64,000 bases of DNA from Ficedula albicollis. Taxonomy: Eukaryota; Chordata; Aves; Passeriformes; Muscicapidae. The translations under genes were made by a program, and so were the position numbers. Below the pieces are notes generated by a model. It made no database searches and was not told the origin of the DNA. It worked only from the letters and a program-made list of their open reading frames with translations. Where the stretch lies: assembly GCF_000247815.1 (NCBI RefSeq), contig NC_021676.1, positions 1,498,350 through 1,562,349 on the forward strand. The letters run 5' to 3'. Of this stretch, positions 1-14,476 are shown in pieces (within the stretch, counting starts at the first letter, position 1; each line of letters begins with the position of its first letter).

Positions 1-260
1 CTCATTTTTAAAGGACAGTTTGATGCTACTTCCTAAAAGGTAAGAAAAAGGAGGAGAACTTTTAAGGTCTCCTTTACCACACTGAGTTTAAATTGCTCTG
101 GGAACTTGTGAAGTCCCCAGAAAACACAGGAGCAGTTTAAAGCTGTGAGACTCTCACAGCCGTGAAGAGACTTCCTGCATGAGCAGGAAGGGATTGTAAA
201 ATAATAACGGGAAGCAGAGGGAAGCTTTGTCTCCTCTGCAGAGCCCTGCAGCCAGCAGGA
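1..260. other. Unassigned unique sequence
   Basis: This is AT-leaning unique sequence without a recognisable exon, RNA gene or repeat. It leads directly into the GGAT-type simple repeat. Confidence 0.6.
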
Positions 261-1387
<1,127 letters not shown>

Positions 1388-4300
1388 ATGGAACCCAACT
1401 TTGCCTGTGCCATGGGGAGGGGAGCTCTGAGAAACTCCCTGAATTCCCTGGCTTGAATCCATCCAGATTTTCCTTTCAAATCAGCACAAACCAACCTCTG
1501 AAGGCAGCCAGAGCTGCTGCACAGTTTTGATGCCACATTCATTGGGGAATTTTTATTCGTTAATTAACACTGACCCTCATTCATCCAGAGGGGTAAAACA
1601 TGAGCTGGCTGCAGTCACACCACGGTAATGAGAGCACTGAAACCCAAATTCATTTGTCAATACATCATAAAATCTAATGGACATAGAAAGGCATTCAACA
1701 TATGGAAATTCCCTGGCAGCTGTTGTGTAATATCCCCAAACTCTCTTGCCAGAGGAAAACCACAGAAACACTAAGGGCTGTTTAGGTGTCAGCTATTGTA
1801 TTACACTTTTCTCAACTAATTTATCCTTCATGGTCTTATTGCTACTGTCCATTAATGGCACTAGTCTTGTTTAGTTGTATTTTTAATCCTCTCCTTTAAA
1901 AAATTCTCTTGTTGTTTGGTTGGGTGTTTTTTAAATTATTCCCTTAGTTTTTGAACTCAGTAATTTGTGAAGCAGCTGCATTGGTCATGAACTACTTGCA
2001 TTTTATTATACCTACAATGACTTTTAAACAGAAAGAATCTGCTCATGGGAACACTAATCCTTCCATTATGGAAATAATTAAGCTTTTTTATTTGCAAGAT
2101 GAAAATCTTTAGGGAACATATGAAAACTAGCAAAGAGCAATTTTTTTTTTCTTTTTAAGAGAAAAAAATGATGATATAAACAGACCTGCTAGTGTCTGTT
2201 AAACTGTGGCATATGGAAAGGCACACAAACTCTCAGAGAAATGTTTCTCAGTAATTCTTCCACTTGGCTCAGGAAAAAAGGATATTTTACAGAACTTTCT
2301 GTACAAAAACACAACAGCACTCTCTCACGAGATGTTTTCCAAGCCTTCTCAATAGTAATCTGCTCCTGTTCTTTTATGGTAAATGTTAACCTAAATATTG
2401 TTATCTTCGCTTTTCTATAATTATCTTTGGACTTTTCTTGTTTGCAAAACATTCTCTTCCTCAGTAAACAAAGCTACTTATATTAAATTTTTACTTATTT
2501 TTTAGGTTTTTTTGCAATGAAGCATTTTCCATGGGACAGCTCCTGCTCCTGACCCTCCTGTATTGTTTGGTGCTGTAACCTGCACTACATTTACACTTAC
2601 AGGATCTAGCACACTACACTCGAACATTTTTGCAAACTTACTGGCATAAAAGTGGAGTCCAAGCAGCAGATTTTGGCTGAGAGGAGAGGGTGGAATATGG
2701 GAATATCCCTTTGGTTGTGTCATGAGGCTGCCATAGGGCTGAGGTCACTGAGAACAGAAAGCAAAACCAAAAGAAACTTGCTTCATCTCATCCCACGAGT
2801 TTCCTCCCTTCCCCCAGTTCTGTCCCCCATCCCACTCTGGGGTTGGTGCCGGTGTGGGGCTGAGCTGCTGCTGGCATTATCATTGATATGTATACATATA
2901 AATATATCAGGATTATCCAAAAGCAGATAAAAAATGAGGCAATTCCAGATAAAATGAACAGAGGAGATCTTGTGATGAATAACACCATGCCTAAGGGCTT
3001 TGAGAAAATCCCTTGCTAAAGGTTTCTACGTAAAGTTTTTTTGGGGTCTAGGTTAACTTTTATGGTGGAGGAAGGTTGTACTGGGTCCTATATTCAGAAA
3101 AAAAATAGAAATAAAACTTGACTAAGTTACAAAGTTTTCTGTTTCCCATCTATTGATGTTAATAAAATGAGATTTTATTGCAAGTTTGAGAAAGTGGCAA
3201 TAAATTGTCAGCTAAAATATGATGTTGATAGACATAAAACCAATGCACAATGAGGGGGGAAAAAAAAAACCAACTTAATTTGCATCTACAGTGTTGGGCT
3301 CTGACCAAGCTGCACAGAAATATGTTGCTGGAATTATGATAGAAAATTCTACAAAAACATCAGCTCAAAGGCAAACAGAAAGCAATTGAACATTTAGAAA
3401 ATGGAAAGAGAGCAAAATTGAAAACATTATTGTTTTAGGACAGAAATCCATTCTATGCTTTTGAATCCTTTGTGCATTACAGGTTGTTCATATAGAAAAA
3501 GTCAAATAGCAAAACAGTACAATAGCAGTAAAATGTGTGGAGATATTTCCTTACAGCTAAACTTGAGAAGTTTTTGTTTTTTGGTTTTTTTTTTCTGGTG
3601 GGCACAAAATCCACCAGGTTTTTATCAAAGCCTGTCAGTCATGAGTGGATGGACTCCAGGAACAGGGAGTTACATTTCAGCATTTCTGGGATACAAGAAC
3701 TGGAGTGCATCAAACAAAACCAGCAACTGAGGGGTTCAAAACAAGCAGAATGAGGGAATTCTTCACTTGGCACTCAATAAAACACAAACTTTAACAGTGC
3801 AATTGTTGCTTCCAGACTCAGGGAACCTTAAGACAGTGGGAGTTTCAGCACAGATTGGAGGAGCAAGTCCCAAAAAAATCTCAGAAATAGATCCCTGCCT
3901 TTGGCGAGGATGGTTAGAAGATGGTAGAGTATCCCTGAATTACTGATAAATATATTTCTCCTCATCCTTGCTACTGGCCCTAAAATATACTGAAATATTA
4001 ATCTGTGTCTGTTTCACTGGGGAAGTGTTTAAAGCTGGTAAACACCTAAAATGCAAAAGGGAAAAAATTCTTTGGTAAACAAGAGCAGCAACAGTGGAAA
4101 TTTCATTGACAGTGCTTTCTGACAGCATCACTGATACATTTTCTTGTCATGGTTAAAAACTAGAGAAGTGCAAAGATTAATTAAAGTTTTACAAGCTTTA
4201 TAGAAAGCTCTACTTAGTTTTGGGCTTACCTTTTTCTGAAGGAGATGAGTGGCAGAGTTCCAGATGGGAGGTTGCTGATGGTGGCAGTTAAGGCTCAATT

Positions 4301-4611
4301 CTGCCATTGTTCTCCCAAGGGTTTGTTTGTGTTCTCACTGCAGAACATTCAACATCTCATTTAACACGTGCTTATTAAACGTAATTATTTTCTGTCTGTT
4401 TTAGTCAGACTTGTATTCAAATGTTGATTTGGTTGCTATAAATCAAGTTAAACTTCAGCACCCAGCTGAGTTATCAAACGGGAGTAAATAGGATAAGACT
4501 CTACAGATACTGATCTAAGAGCTTTTAATACCTGCCCAGAAGAGATTCCCTGGCTCTGCTCTGTATGAGCTGCTGCATTGCAATCCCATTGAAAAATCCA
4601 TTTACAGGCTG
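1388..4611. other. Unassigned AT-rich unique sequence
   Basis: No gene, RNA or transposon is recognisable in this stretch. The open frames are all under about 95 codons, have no domain, and overlap each other on both strands as expected by chance. Small homopolymers (T at about 2141-2150, A near 3262, T near 3585) are the only local structure. Confidence 0.6.
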
Positions 4612-4691
4612 GGAAAAAAAAACAAAAAGCAAAAAAGAAACAAAAAACAGCAACAACAAGAAAAACAAACAAAAAAAAGAAAACAAAAACA
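4612..4691 (+). repeat. A-rich low-complexity (AAAC)n-like tract
   Basis: This is a mixture of A runs separated by single C or G residues, including CAACAACAAG and AAACAAACAAAA. It could be the decayed tail of a retroelement or simple slippage-prone sequence. I see no retroelement body next to it. Confidence 0.8.
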
Positions 4692-5645
4692 TGGAATGAG
4701 AAAAAACCCTTCTGAAGTCACATTTTGAGAGTACCATTTAGGCTGACATTCAGGCAGCTTTGGCACCTGCTGGCTCAGGCGACTCCTTTGACGAGCATGC
4801 AGAGATCCCAGTCAGCCCATGGGGTGCAGGGGTTTGATCCCTCGCTCAGTGCCTGGCCAAGGAGGATAAATGGATTTAATAAAGACCAGGAGCTGGCAGT
4901 GGAGCACCCCCAGAACAGGCCAGAGGGACTCGGGCCCTGTGCTCTGAGCTCCTTTCTCAGGCAGGTCTGACTTCCTAAGGACAGAGCTCCTGGGGCTTTG
5001 CAGGATTCCCTCTCCTTACAAATATTTTTGGGTTTTTGCTGAGTGCTGATGGCTGATGAGTGTGCTGATGAGCATAGGATGATTTACAGAAAAACTGCAG
5101 CTTTATCTAAAATGGGTCTGCCTAGAGAACAGCAGGGTTTCTGATCCTTGTCAGGCTGGGGAGAGTTTTCTGCACCCAACCATCAACAATCTGACCAGAT
5201 CATCACTTTGCTGGGCAGTGACTTGCAGTGAGATTTTCTGTCCTTAACTGACTTCCAAGGCAGAGAGATGATTGTATCAGACTTCAAATGCAGATGAGAT
5301 TTCAAAGGGGTCTCTTGATTTCCATCAAGATCTAAACCCTCTCCTGCTATAAAGAGCTCTTCCACATCTGACACAACTCAAGAAGCAGAAACAGAAAATC
5401 CTTGAATTCTTGCCTTTCCTTTGCTATTTAGTGATCACCCTGCAGTTCTTGAGAAAAATAAACTGAGGAAATGAGTGAATTCTGATACACTCAGCCCCCA
5501 GACAGGCTTTTACAAAACATCATTACTTTCCCAGAATATTGAAACAATTCAAGCTAATGCAGTTTGTATTCTAGATTCAGGATTGTGATTTGTTGTTCGA
5601 TGGGAGCAGCAAGCAGGGATACCTGCAATGGCCTGGAGCAAAGGT
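4692..5645. other. Unassigned unique sequence
   Basis: No gene or known repeat was recognised. The stretch at 4833-4846 resembles a tRNA B-box by chance, but there is no matching A-box or cloverleaf. Confidence 0.55.
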
Positions 5646-6186
5646 GCCCAAATGTGGAGTTTCCAAGGTACCCTAAGGAGCCACTGCTATGTTAATTTAA
5701 TTCGATTAAAATGTATATTCTAATAAACAGTAAACTGGAACAAAACTGCCATAAAAAAGATGGTCTAGTGCAACCCAAACTCATAAGCTTTGGCAAAATT
5801 CAGCAGCAAGCAGTACCCAACAGGCAAGGGGTTGGTGAACTTAAATTAGTTGGAATTGTCTTTTTATTAGAGCCACTCACTGCCCAAATGTGGAGTTTCC
5901 AAGGTACCCTAAGAAGCCACTGCTATGTTAATTTAATTTGATTAAAATATACCAAATGTGGAGTTTCCAAGGTACCCTAAGGAGCCACTGCTATGTTAAT
6001 TTAATTCGATTAAAATGTATATTCTAATAAACAGTAAACTGGAACAAAACTGCCATAAAAAAGATGGTCTAGTGCAACCCAAACTCATAAGCTTTGGCAA
6101 AATTCAGCAGCAAGCAGTACCCAACAGGCAAGGGGTTGGTGAACTTAAATTAGTTGGAATTGTCTTTTTATTAGAGCCACTCACTT
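5646..6186 (+). repeat. Three-copy local duplication (full, partial, full)
   Basis: A sequence beginning CCCAAATGTGGAGTTTCC occurs at 5646-5881, again truncated at 5882-5951, and again in full at 5952-6186. The two full copies lie 304 bp apart and read the same throughout, giving identical 54-residue stretches of chance open frame. The middle partial copy of about 70 bp has a few substitutions (AAGAAGCC against AAGGAGCC, TTTGATT against TTCGATT). The block could be part of an LTR element or a small satellite, and I could not identify the family. No protein is supported. Confidence 0.85.
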
Positions 6187-6991
6187 CCCTCACTCAGCCA
6201 AAACCAGGGAAAAAAATCTCTTCTAAATCTCATGGACAGCACATGCTTCAAACTCCCATAGTTTTGATTCTCCTGAAAAGACAATATTAATCTAACTTGT
6301 ATTCTTTTCTCTCTCTTTTTTGTTATTTTTTTTTTTTTAATTTTCTGGGGTCCAGATTCCCGAAGAAAAGCTGAATTCATCCTTCCCTTCCCCACTTCTG
6401 AAGGAGGGATTTGACTGAGAGGCTCAACTGTTCTGTTTGTAGAGTCTGTATCTGCTGTTCATCAGAGCAAATCATTGCAAAAACCAGCCAAACCTTTACA
6501 TACCCAAAACCTATTTAAAAAAAACAACAACTATTTAAAAAGGAAACTTTTAAGCTTAATAAAATATCCCTCAGAATATTTACCTTTCCTTCCTTTCAGT
6601 CTCTGAAACTGCATTTGAGATGTAGCAAACATCTTTCCTGAATTCCTGCTGCCCAGGCCAGGAGGATTCTCTGTGAAATTCAACATGGCAATTAGTTTAT
6701 TATTATAAACTATTCATAAATTATTATTATAAAAAAGCAATTAGTGAGAGTGGCATTTTTGTAATCATTAGCACTGACTACAAATGACTGCCAGCTGTGA
6801 AAGAGGAGAGCAATTGATGGAGCTCAGTAGCTCCATGGCTGTGGAGGAGATACTTCTGTACTCTGATACTTCTGGAAATGCAGAATTGAATTTGGGCTCC
6901 AGCTTCTGGTAGCAGATGGAAAGCTCTGTCCCTGCATTTAATAGCCCAAGATCAGGGTGATGCCAGGGAGGTTTTTAAGAACATGCCCAGG
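6187..6991. other. Unassigned AT-rich sequence
   Basis: Nothing recognisable apart from a T run near 6328-6340 and an ATTATTATAAA-type patch at 6697-6735. No open frame here has coding character. Confidence 0.55.
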
Positions 6992-7078
6992 TGTTTTGGT
7001 TTGAAGGACAATTATCTGCCAATAGAGGTAGAAGCTTCTCTTTGAAATGGAGAATGTAAACCCCCTCCCTCCAAATTA

Positions 7079-7254
<176 letters not shown>

Positions 7255-7389
7255 AGTTTTTCTCTGGGTAGGAAAGGCTTGGCTCCTCCCCTGGCTGGAG
7301 CATCTCCCATGGGATGATGTAATTTTATCAGCCATGCCCTGGGACTCAGTGGCCATGAACAGGAGATATCTCCTGGAGGGAGGATGGGC

Positions 7390-7922
7390 TGTGGGAAGAT
7401 AAAGATGATTGCCCAGCTGGTTTAAAGATGGCCCATGGGCAGATAATGTGTGCCAGGAGATCAGGGGCACTGCCCCACCCGGCTGCAGCAGATGGGACAG
7501 AATCCACATTTCTGGCCACATCAACCCAACACACCAGGCGTATCACAGACCTGAGCTGCCATCCCTCCCCCTGTGAATATTTCACCACCACTCTGTTTGT
7601 ATTCCTGGGGGTACTGAGTGCTGTACCCGTTCCCAGGGCTGTAATGTTCATTTTCCCTCCTTTTCCAACACGTGTGCTGTGGCCAAGTTTCTCCCATCCT
7701 TGCCACCCATGTCATTCTCATCATCCAGCCAACAAGAAATTCCAAAGATATTTAATTTATATACTCTTGAAAAGGCAATCTCTCAATGGGAGAATCCTAA
7801 TCTCCAACGAGAGTTACTGAGTCCGTTCTTAATACCGGACCCAAGTCAGTTTGGACCATTTGATATCAAAAGTGTCACTGGATTTGAAAATAATTTTATG
7901 CCAAGAATATAGCAGAAAAAAT
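7390..7922 (+). repeat. 533-bp tandem duplication, copy 1
   Basis: This copy begins TGTGGGAAGATAAAGATG and is followed immediately by copy 2 at an exact 533-bp offset. The first ~455 bp match copy 2 base for base as far as I can read. Differences fall only in the last ~75 bp, where I count six substitutions. The 130-codon open frame on the plus strand is carried unchanged in copy 2, but it has no domain or start context that would make it a gene. Confidence 0.9.
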
Positions 7923-8455
7923 TGTGGGAAGATAAAGATGATTGCCCAGCTGGTTTAAAGATGGCCCATGGGCAGATAATGTGTGCCAGGAGATCAGGGG
8001 CACTGCCCCACCCGGCTGCAGCAGATGGGACAGAATCCACATTTCTGGCCACATCAACCCAACACACCAGGCGTATCACAGACCTGAGCTGCCATCCCTC
8101 CCCCTGTGAATATTTCACCACCACTCTGTTTGTATTCCTGGGGGTACTGAGTGCTGTACCCGTTCCCAGGGCTGTAATGTTCATTTTCCCTCCTTTTCCA
8201 ACACGTGTGCTGTGGCCAAGTTTCTCCCATCCTTGCCACCCATGTCATTCTCATCATCCAGCCAACAAGAAATTCCAAAGATATTTAATTTATATACTCT
8301 TGAAAAGGCAATCTCTCAATGGGAGAATCCTAATCTCCAACGAGAGTTACTGAGTCCGTTCTTAATATCTGACCCAAGTCAGTTTGGATCATTTGATATC
8401 AAAGGTGTCACTGGATTTAAAAAGAATTTTATGCCAAGAATATAGCAGAAAAAAA
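7923..8455 (+). repeat. 533-bp tandem duplication, copy 2
   Basis: This is the second copy of the unit, ending at AGCAGAAAAAAATAAAATAAA, where it merges into an AT-rich TAA microsatellite. The 3' part differs from copy 1 (for example AATATCTGACC against AATACCGGACC, and GGATCATT against GGACCATT). Confidence 0.9.
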
Positions 8456-8511
8456 TAAAATAAATTCACTGTAATTGTGTCCAAATGTTGAGATAAAATG
8501 AGATGTGCCTG

Positions 8512-8600
8512 CACTATAATAATATTATAATGATAATAATAATAGATAATGGAAATAATAATAAATAATTATAATAATAAATTTTAAATAATAACAAAAA
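8512..8600 (+). repeat. (TAA)n-like microsatellite
   Basis: This is an imperfect array of ATAATA and AATAAT units with almost no G or C. It lies about 60 bp beyond the second 533-bp copy. Confidence 0.8.
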
Positions 8601-11277
8601 TATGAGGAAGGTTTGCACTGTTGTGACTTTCTATATGAGGATCATTACATGTGCACATGAATGGATTCCCAAGTATTTCTCCTGATTCCTGAACAAAACT
8701 TGAATTCTGAAGATTTTGGAGGTATCTGTACTTGTTAATCACATGCTGATGCTTTCTTAATGAGCAATTATTGTCCAGCAGCCTCTGTCCTACTCCAGGA
8801 GGTTTTTATTCCATCCCTTGCTCAGAAATGTCAGATTAGCATGCATATCCTAACACTGGGATGAGCAGCACAATTTATCTTTTAACTTTTGTGCCCTGCA
8901 AACTCCCAAGATAATATTTTTAAATGATTGCAAGCCTGAGCAGCTATTTCAGGAAACAGAGAAGACAGTATTTCCACAGCACTTTGTGAGAGAAAGGTAT
9001 TAAAGCCCTTTTAATCTTGCCATAAAAAGGTCTAAAGCAATATCAGTGTCACAATTTTAAGGATTATACATTGCTATCATGGGCTTGTCTGAAAATTCTG
9101 GAATTGCTTCTTTTAGCTAAATAAATGTGGTGGAATTACAATAGAAGTTCAGCCCAGCTATTGAGTTTTTAAATGGCTGAGAGTGACTCTGAAAAAAAAA
9201 TGCAGCTGCCTTGGTTGCTCAACAATCAGTGACTTTGGGCTAAGAAATATTGCAGACGACTTGGACAAATTAATAATTTGATAATTAAAGAAAAATAGAC
9301 TCCCTAACATTTATAAATATGATTTAAGGAAAAAAATAGCAAATGAAATCAGAGAGTTTATTTTTCCCTCTTAAAATTATAAATGAAAATATTTTTCTGG
9401 AAAAATTCTGCATTTGGACTGATAATGCTTTTTTGACATAATTACTGTAAATGCTCTTAAATAGCAGTTAAAAAATTAAAATCAGATTGAAAATGGGATT
9501 TTGATTTGGTTTAAGGGGAATTGATAAACTATTCAATTCCTGAGAGTGAAAAAAATCATTGGTTTGTAATTCCAATCTCCTTTGCTTTTTGCTTATCTGA
9601 ACTGGATAGACTGGAACACTTTTTAAATGTATTGAGCTGCCTTTTTATCAAAGTCTGTGGGAAGTCACTATATTTATTCTCTCATATAATTCAAAATAGG
9701 AGGCTAAATTTTCAAAAATGATGGGTTTGATTCTTATTTTCGTTTCCCCCTCAAGCTTGTGTTAATCAGTTTTAATCTATTTGATTGATAGAATAACTTA
9801 TGGTTTTAAGAAGGAATTCAGCCTCTTAGCCTTTTTTTTAATAAGCAAATTTATCATCTGTGGAAACAAAAAGTATTTTAATTCTTATCAAGAAAATGAA
9901 CTGGAGTGGAAAAAAGAAATCCAGGTAGCTAAAGGCCTGAGGTTCAATAAAATTAGTATTTTTAAAAGACCCACAAAATCAGGAAAGGTTAATGCTGTGC
10001 TTATGGATTCAATGAAAATGAGATGTTTATATAAATAGCAAGATGGAAGGAGGGAATGACAGCATCCCAGAGATCCAGAGGGATGCAAAGAGCAGGAATA
10101 ACTCTCATTTATTCTGAAAATCTCAGGCAGTGAGAAAGAGCCACTTTTCTGCTTTAACCTGTGCACTTGAAGATTGCTTCATTCTGTGTGAAGGGATAAA
10201 GTTAAGGAGCTGAGGATGTGAAAATGTAACCTTCACAAAATTTTATTTTGATAAACACCTCAGTTTATCTTTCTATGGCAGACTGATAAGGAAAATTAGC
10301 ATAGTTCAGCAGAGTGCAGGTCAGTGAATGTGTTCATGCAGTGGAAAAATGGGACAGAGTTTGTTCACAAAGGCTCTGCTTTCCCAAGGCAAGTGGGAAG
10401 AATAAAAATAATAATAAATTCTTCAGTCTGAGAATTTCATTAGGAAAAAAGGTTCCATTTCTCTGAAAAGCACATAGGTAAAGAAAAAGCATCAAAACTT
10501 CAATATTAATAGCAAATGAACAGGAGGGATCCTGGCCAGAAGAAAATGCAACAGTAACTTGGATTTAGGATGGAGAGTTTCCAGAAGGAAGTTAATAATT
10601 GCATTAATATTGGAACAGTAAATTCAGTTCAGGCATTCTGAAGTAGCAATGAATTTATGTTACATTTAATATTAAGAAAAGCAATGGGCAAGGAAATGGA
10701 CAAACATAACCACAAAAGAAAAATATTGAGAACATTTTAGCTCCAGAGCTGAAAGTGGCAGACTTTAGGTCACAGAGAAAAGGAAGAGTCTGTCCAGTGA
10801 CAATGAGAAATATGGGAATTCAGGTGATTTTCCAGACAAAAACCCCACATTAGTCCCAGCAGAGAGAGAATTTCATTTGTAGAGTTCCCAGCATGCAGCA
10901 GGGAAATGTTCAATGGCAAAGGAAAACTGTCAAAAACTCCAATTTCTGCCATGCAGCCAAAGCCTGGGCTCCACATTCTCTGAGAAAGTTCTCAATTCCA
11001 CAGCACAACTTCGGTTTCTTTCCTGGTTTTTCTGTCCTCTCACACACAAAGGAGGAAGATCAAATACAAAATTTCTTTTAATCAGGACTGGAATATCTTT
11101 TGAGATACATTTACAGGAATTTAAATTGTTCTGAGGGAAGATAATCTGTGTTTCTTAATTAAAAATAGTGGCCAGGTTCTGCTGGCAGGTGGAATTCCAC
11201 TGGAATTCCTTGGTACTTCAGGAATCTTACCTAGATTTTTTGTCTGAAGATGAGATTTTGACCAAATCTTGCAAAGC
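8601..11277. other. Unassigned AT-rich unique sequence
   Basis: No gene, RNA gene or mobile element was recognised. Several chance frames of 60-92 codons exist, none with a domain, signal peptide or splice architecture that I can support. Confidence 0.6.
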
Positions 11278-11837
<560 letters not shown>

Positions 11838-11982
11838 AGCCATAAAAAAACCCCTAGCATGTCTCTCTTCAACTTTCAAACCACTGAGAAACTCAGACAA
11901 ACAAAAATCCACAAACACTTCCACTCCAAAAGAGAAAGAAACCAACAAAACAAAAACAAAAGCAACTACAACCAAACCAAAC
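11838..11982 (+). repeat. Direct repeat flanking poly-C tract, right copy
   Basis: This is the second copy of the 11278-11421 sequence, 145 bp long. It matches the left copy except for a seventh A in AAAAAAACCCC. It continues into unique sequence beginning TCTCTGGAGG. Confidence 0.95.
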
Positions 11983-12673
11983 TCTCTGGAGGATTTATAC
12001 TTGCAACTGTGCTTATGTTTGGGAATTTCTGGAGATGATACAGACAGATTAAAAAATGCAATTAATGACATGAAGGTGCACTAACAGTTCAGCTGGCATT
12101 TTTATACATGATTTATGCTTTGCCTACTACTCAGATGCTGGATCAGTCAAACTATCTTAGCCTGAAGCATCAAAAAGTGAAAATGCTGTATGTTCTCTGG
12201 CTTGGAGCTTTCCCTGGGGTGACTTTGAAAGTGTCTTCTGCACTTGGAAAAAAAGTAAAAGGTGGAAAAAAGTAGCTTATATAAAGACAGATTTAAAAAA
12301 AAAAACCCACAAACCAGCAGCATTTTAATCTTTGCAAATATTGTGTAAACTTATTGAAAGTATCATATTTGAAAAAAAGGCCCCTGAACTCAGAGTTGAG
12401 GTAAGCAGCAGTTTTATCTCTAAACATGAACACAAGTCTCTTATGGTAGGATTGTTTAAATGCCATGGTTTTGATCTTGTTTGACTGTTTTTTCAGACTT
12501 TAGGGTATTGATTTGAAAATAGAAGAAAAACCAGCTTATATTTGGTAGGGAAATGTATTGATCAAAGTCTGAGACCAACAAACCTCAGCTTGACCTGCTG
12601 AAATTACCAAAAAGCTGAAATTACCAAAAGGGGAAAGGTCCTCCCTAAAATAAATGTGCTGGAAATAATGGGG
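11983..12673. other. Unassigned AT-rich unique sequence
   Basis: Nothing recognisable. It contains the usual short A runs, for example near 12296-12305. Confidence 0.55.

Positions 12674-12708
<35 letters not shown>
12674..12708 (+). repeat. (A)35 homopolymer
   Basis: A pure run of 35 A residues follows GGGG. I see no retroelement body upstream that would make it a poly-A tail, so I treat it as a mononucleotide microsatellite. Confidence 0.9.
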
Positions 12709-12710
<2 letters not shown>

Positions 12711-14363
12711 TGCAGAGAGAAAAGATGGGGAAATCCATATTAGCAAAAAAGCTTTTTTCAGGTCCTTCTGGGAATAAAGTTTTCTAAACTTCCACAGTGC
12801 AAAGCAGCAGTGATGCCAAGTGAGAACATTTACTGGGGTTAGAGGGGACAAAGATTTCATCCTCCCAAGGCACTGCCCCTTACCAGAGCCTGCAGTGAGA
12901 AGCCCTGCACCTTCCAGGGAAAAAGAAAAACTCTTTTGACATGGGGAGGATTCTACCAACACTCATCCAAGCCAAAACTCCGACTCATTACATCAAGAGA
13001 GTGGGAAATATCCACATTTATTGCTGGGAGGAATGCTGTGAAGAGCCCTTCTGCAGGTCCAAAGGCCATCAAAGTTCTATGGAGAAGATCTGCTTGAACC
13101 AGAAACTTTTCCCAATTAGATCAAAGCTATAAACAGCAGAAAAAAGAGGGAAAAAGAGGGAAAAAAAAAATCCCGAAAAACAAACCCTGAAGCAATGGAC
13201 AACACACCACAGAACTGCTAGAAGCATCAAGTAAAAATCAGTCTCTTTTTTCCACAAACTCTCCAAGAGCCTGGGTCCATACAGCAAAGCATTGATAAAA
13301 TGCAATTTTTGGGATGAGGATATGTTACAGTCTGTTGGTATAAAAGGCTTTTATGACATCTATGACAGTAAAAACATGCAGAGGGAAGAATTCTGCAATC
13401 CTGTGCCAAAAATGCAGTAAAGTTTGTCTTTGTTACCAAATGAGTTATTTCCACTCATTTTTCTGTGGTGTAAGTTTAATTAGAACGAGGGGTTTCTTAA
13501 TGAATTTAAAGATTGACTATGCAGGAGTGAGATTGTTTTGGACTTCTATCAAATGCAGATCTTGCTTCTTCCTCATCTCTTTGGGGATTTGGAAATTTTA
13601 AACCAGGCTGAAACTTCTTTAGAAGTCTTTAAGTGTGTTTTGGTAACATTATTAATAGAGTGTCTCTAATTACTGGCTGCTTTCAGTGTAATTATGGAAA
13701 TGTTCCTGGTACACAACATTAATTCCTTGCAGCACGTGGAGGTTTGTGCTCTGCTGCCTCACACATTCCAAAGCTGCCCACAAACACAGGCCTGGTTTGG
13801 AGGGAGGGAGGAGCTCAGGGATGCTGTCTGCAGCTCAAACCAAAACAAGCAGCCTGTGCAAAGCTGTGCTCATTTGTACATTCAGCTTTCCTGACCTTCC
13901 CAGGGTCTGCTGTTGGAAGATGTGACAAAGCTTCATCTATGTTTAATGGCAAATAGAATTTAGGAATTGTACTGTATAATACAGTATAGCGCTGCCCAAG
14001 TTCCTTCAGAGACTTGGGAAATGCGTTTTTATCAATTATGAATTTGATACAAATATAAATTTGTGGCTTTGGTGTAAGCTTCCCCTCCAGCTCATATCTA
14101 AAGCATTATTATTTCTTATCCCCAGAGGCAAAATAACTTACCTGTGACTCTTGGCACATTTCTGGGAAAGCCACCATCAAATCACCTAAAGCAGTTGTTT
14201 ATTTCCAGCCTGAATTCCACCCTGCAAGAATTGTCAAGCCTGTGATTGTTTATTCTGTTTTACACAGAGGAGGCTGAGTGGAAATGCTCATGATTCTTTA
14301 TGAATTTTCTCTTGTAATGATCAGGGGAGATTCTACCCTTTCCATTAACAAAAGAAAAAAAAA
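12709..14363. other. Unassigned unique sequence
   Basis: No gene was recognised. An A/G-rich stretch lies at 13138-13170. A perfect 8-bp inverted repeat with a one-base spacer (TACTGTAT, A, ATACAGTA) is at 13970-13986. Confidence 0.55.
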
Positions 14364-14476
14364 AGTGTGTTTTGGTTTTCGTTTGTTTGGTTGTTTTGTT
14401 GGTTTTTTTTGTTTGGTTTTGGGTTTTTTTGTTGGTTCGGTTAGTTATTTTTGTTTGGTTTTTTTTTTTTTTATTT
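14364..14476 (+). repeat. T/G-rich (GTTT)n-like low-complexity tract
   Basis: The stretch consists of GTTTG, GGTTTT and long T runs with almost no A or C. It produces a hydrophobic chance frame (Phe, Val, Leu, Gly) that looks like membrane segments but follows only from composition. Confidence 0.85.

Noticed and set aside
4820..4850. tRNA-like B-box (GGTTTGATCC)
   Set aside because: The third conserved position differs, and no A-box or cloverleaf can be drawn upstream.
7428..8353. Two near-identical frames of 130 and 143 codons in the 533-bp duplication
   Set aside because: Duplicated noncoding, LTR-like DNA. There is no domain, and equivalent open frames exist on the opposite strand.
12674..12708. 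Poly-A as a retroelement tail
   Set aside because: No LINE or processed-pseudogene body lies upstream, and CR1 does not end in poly-A.
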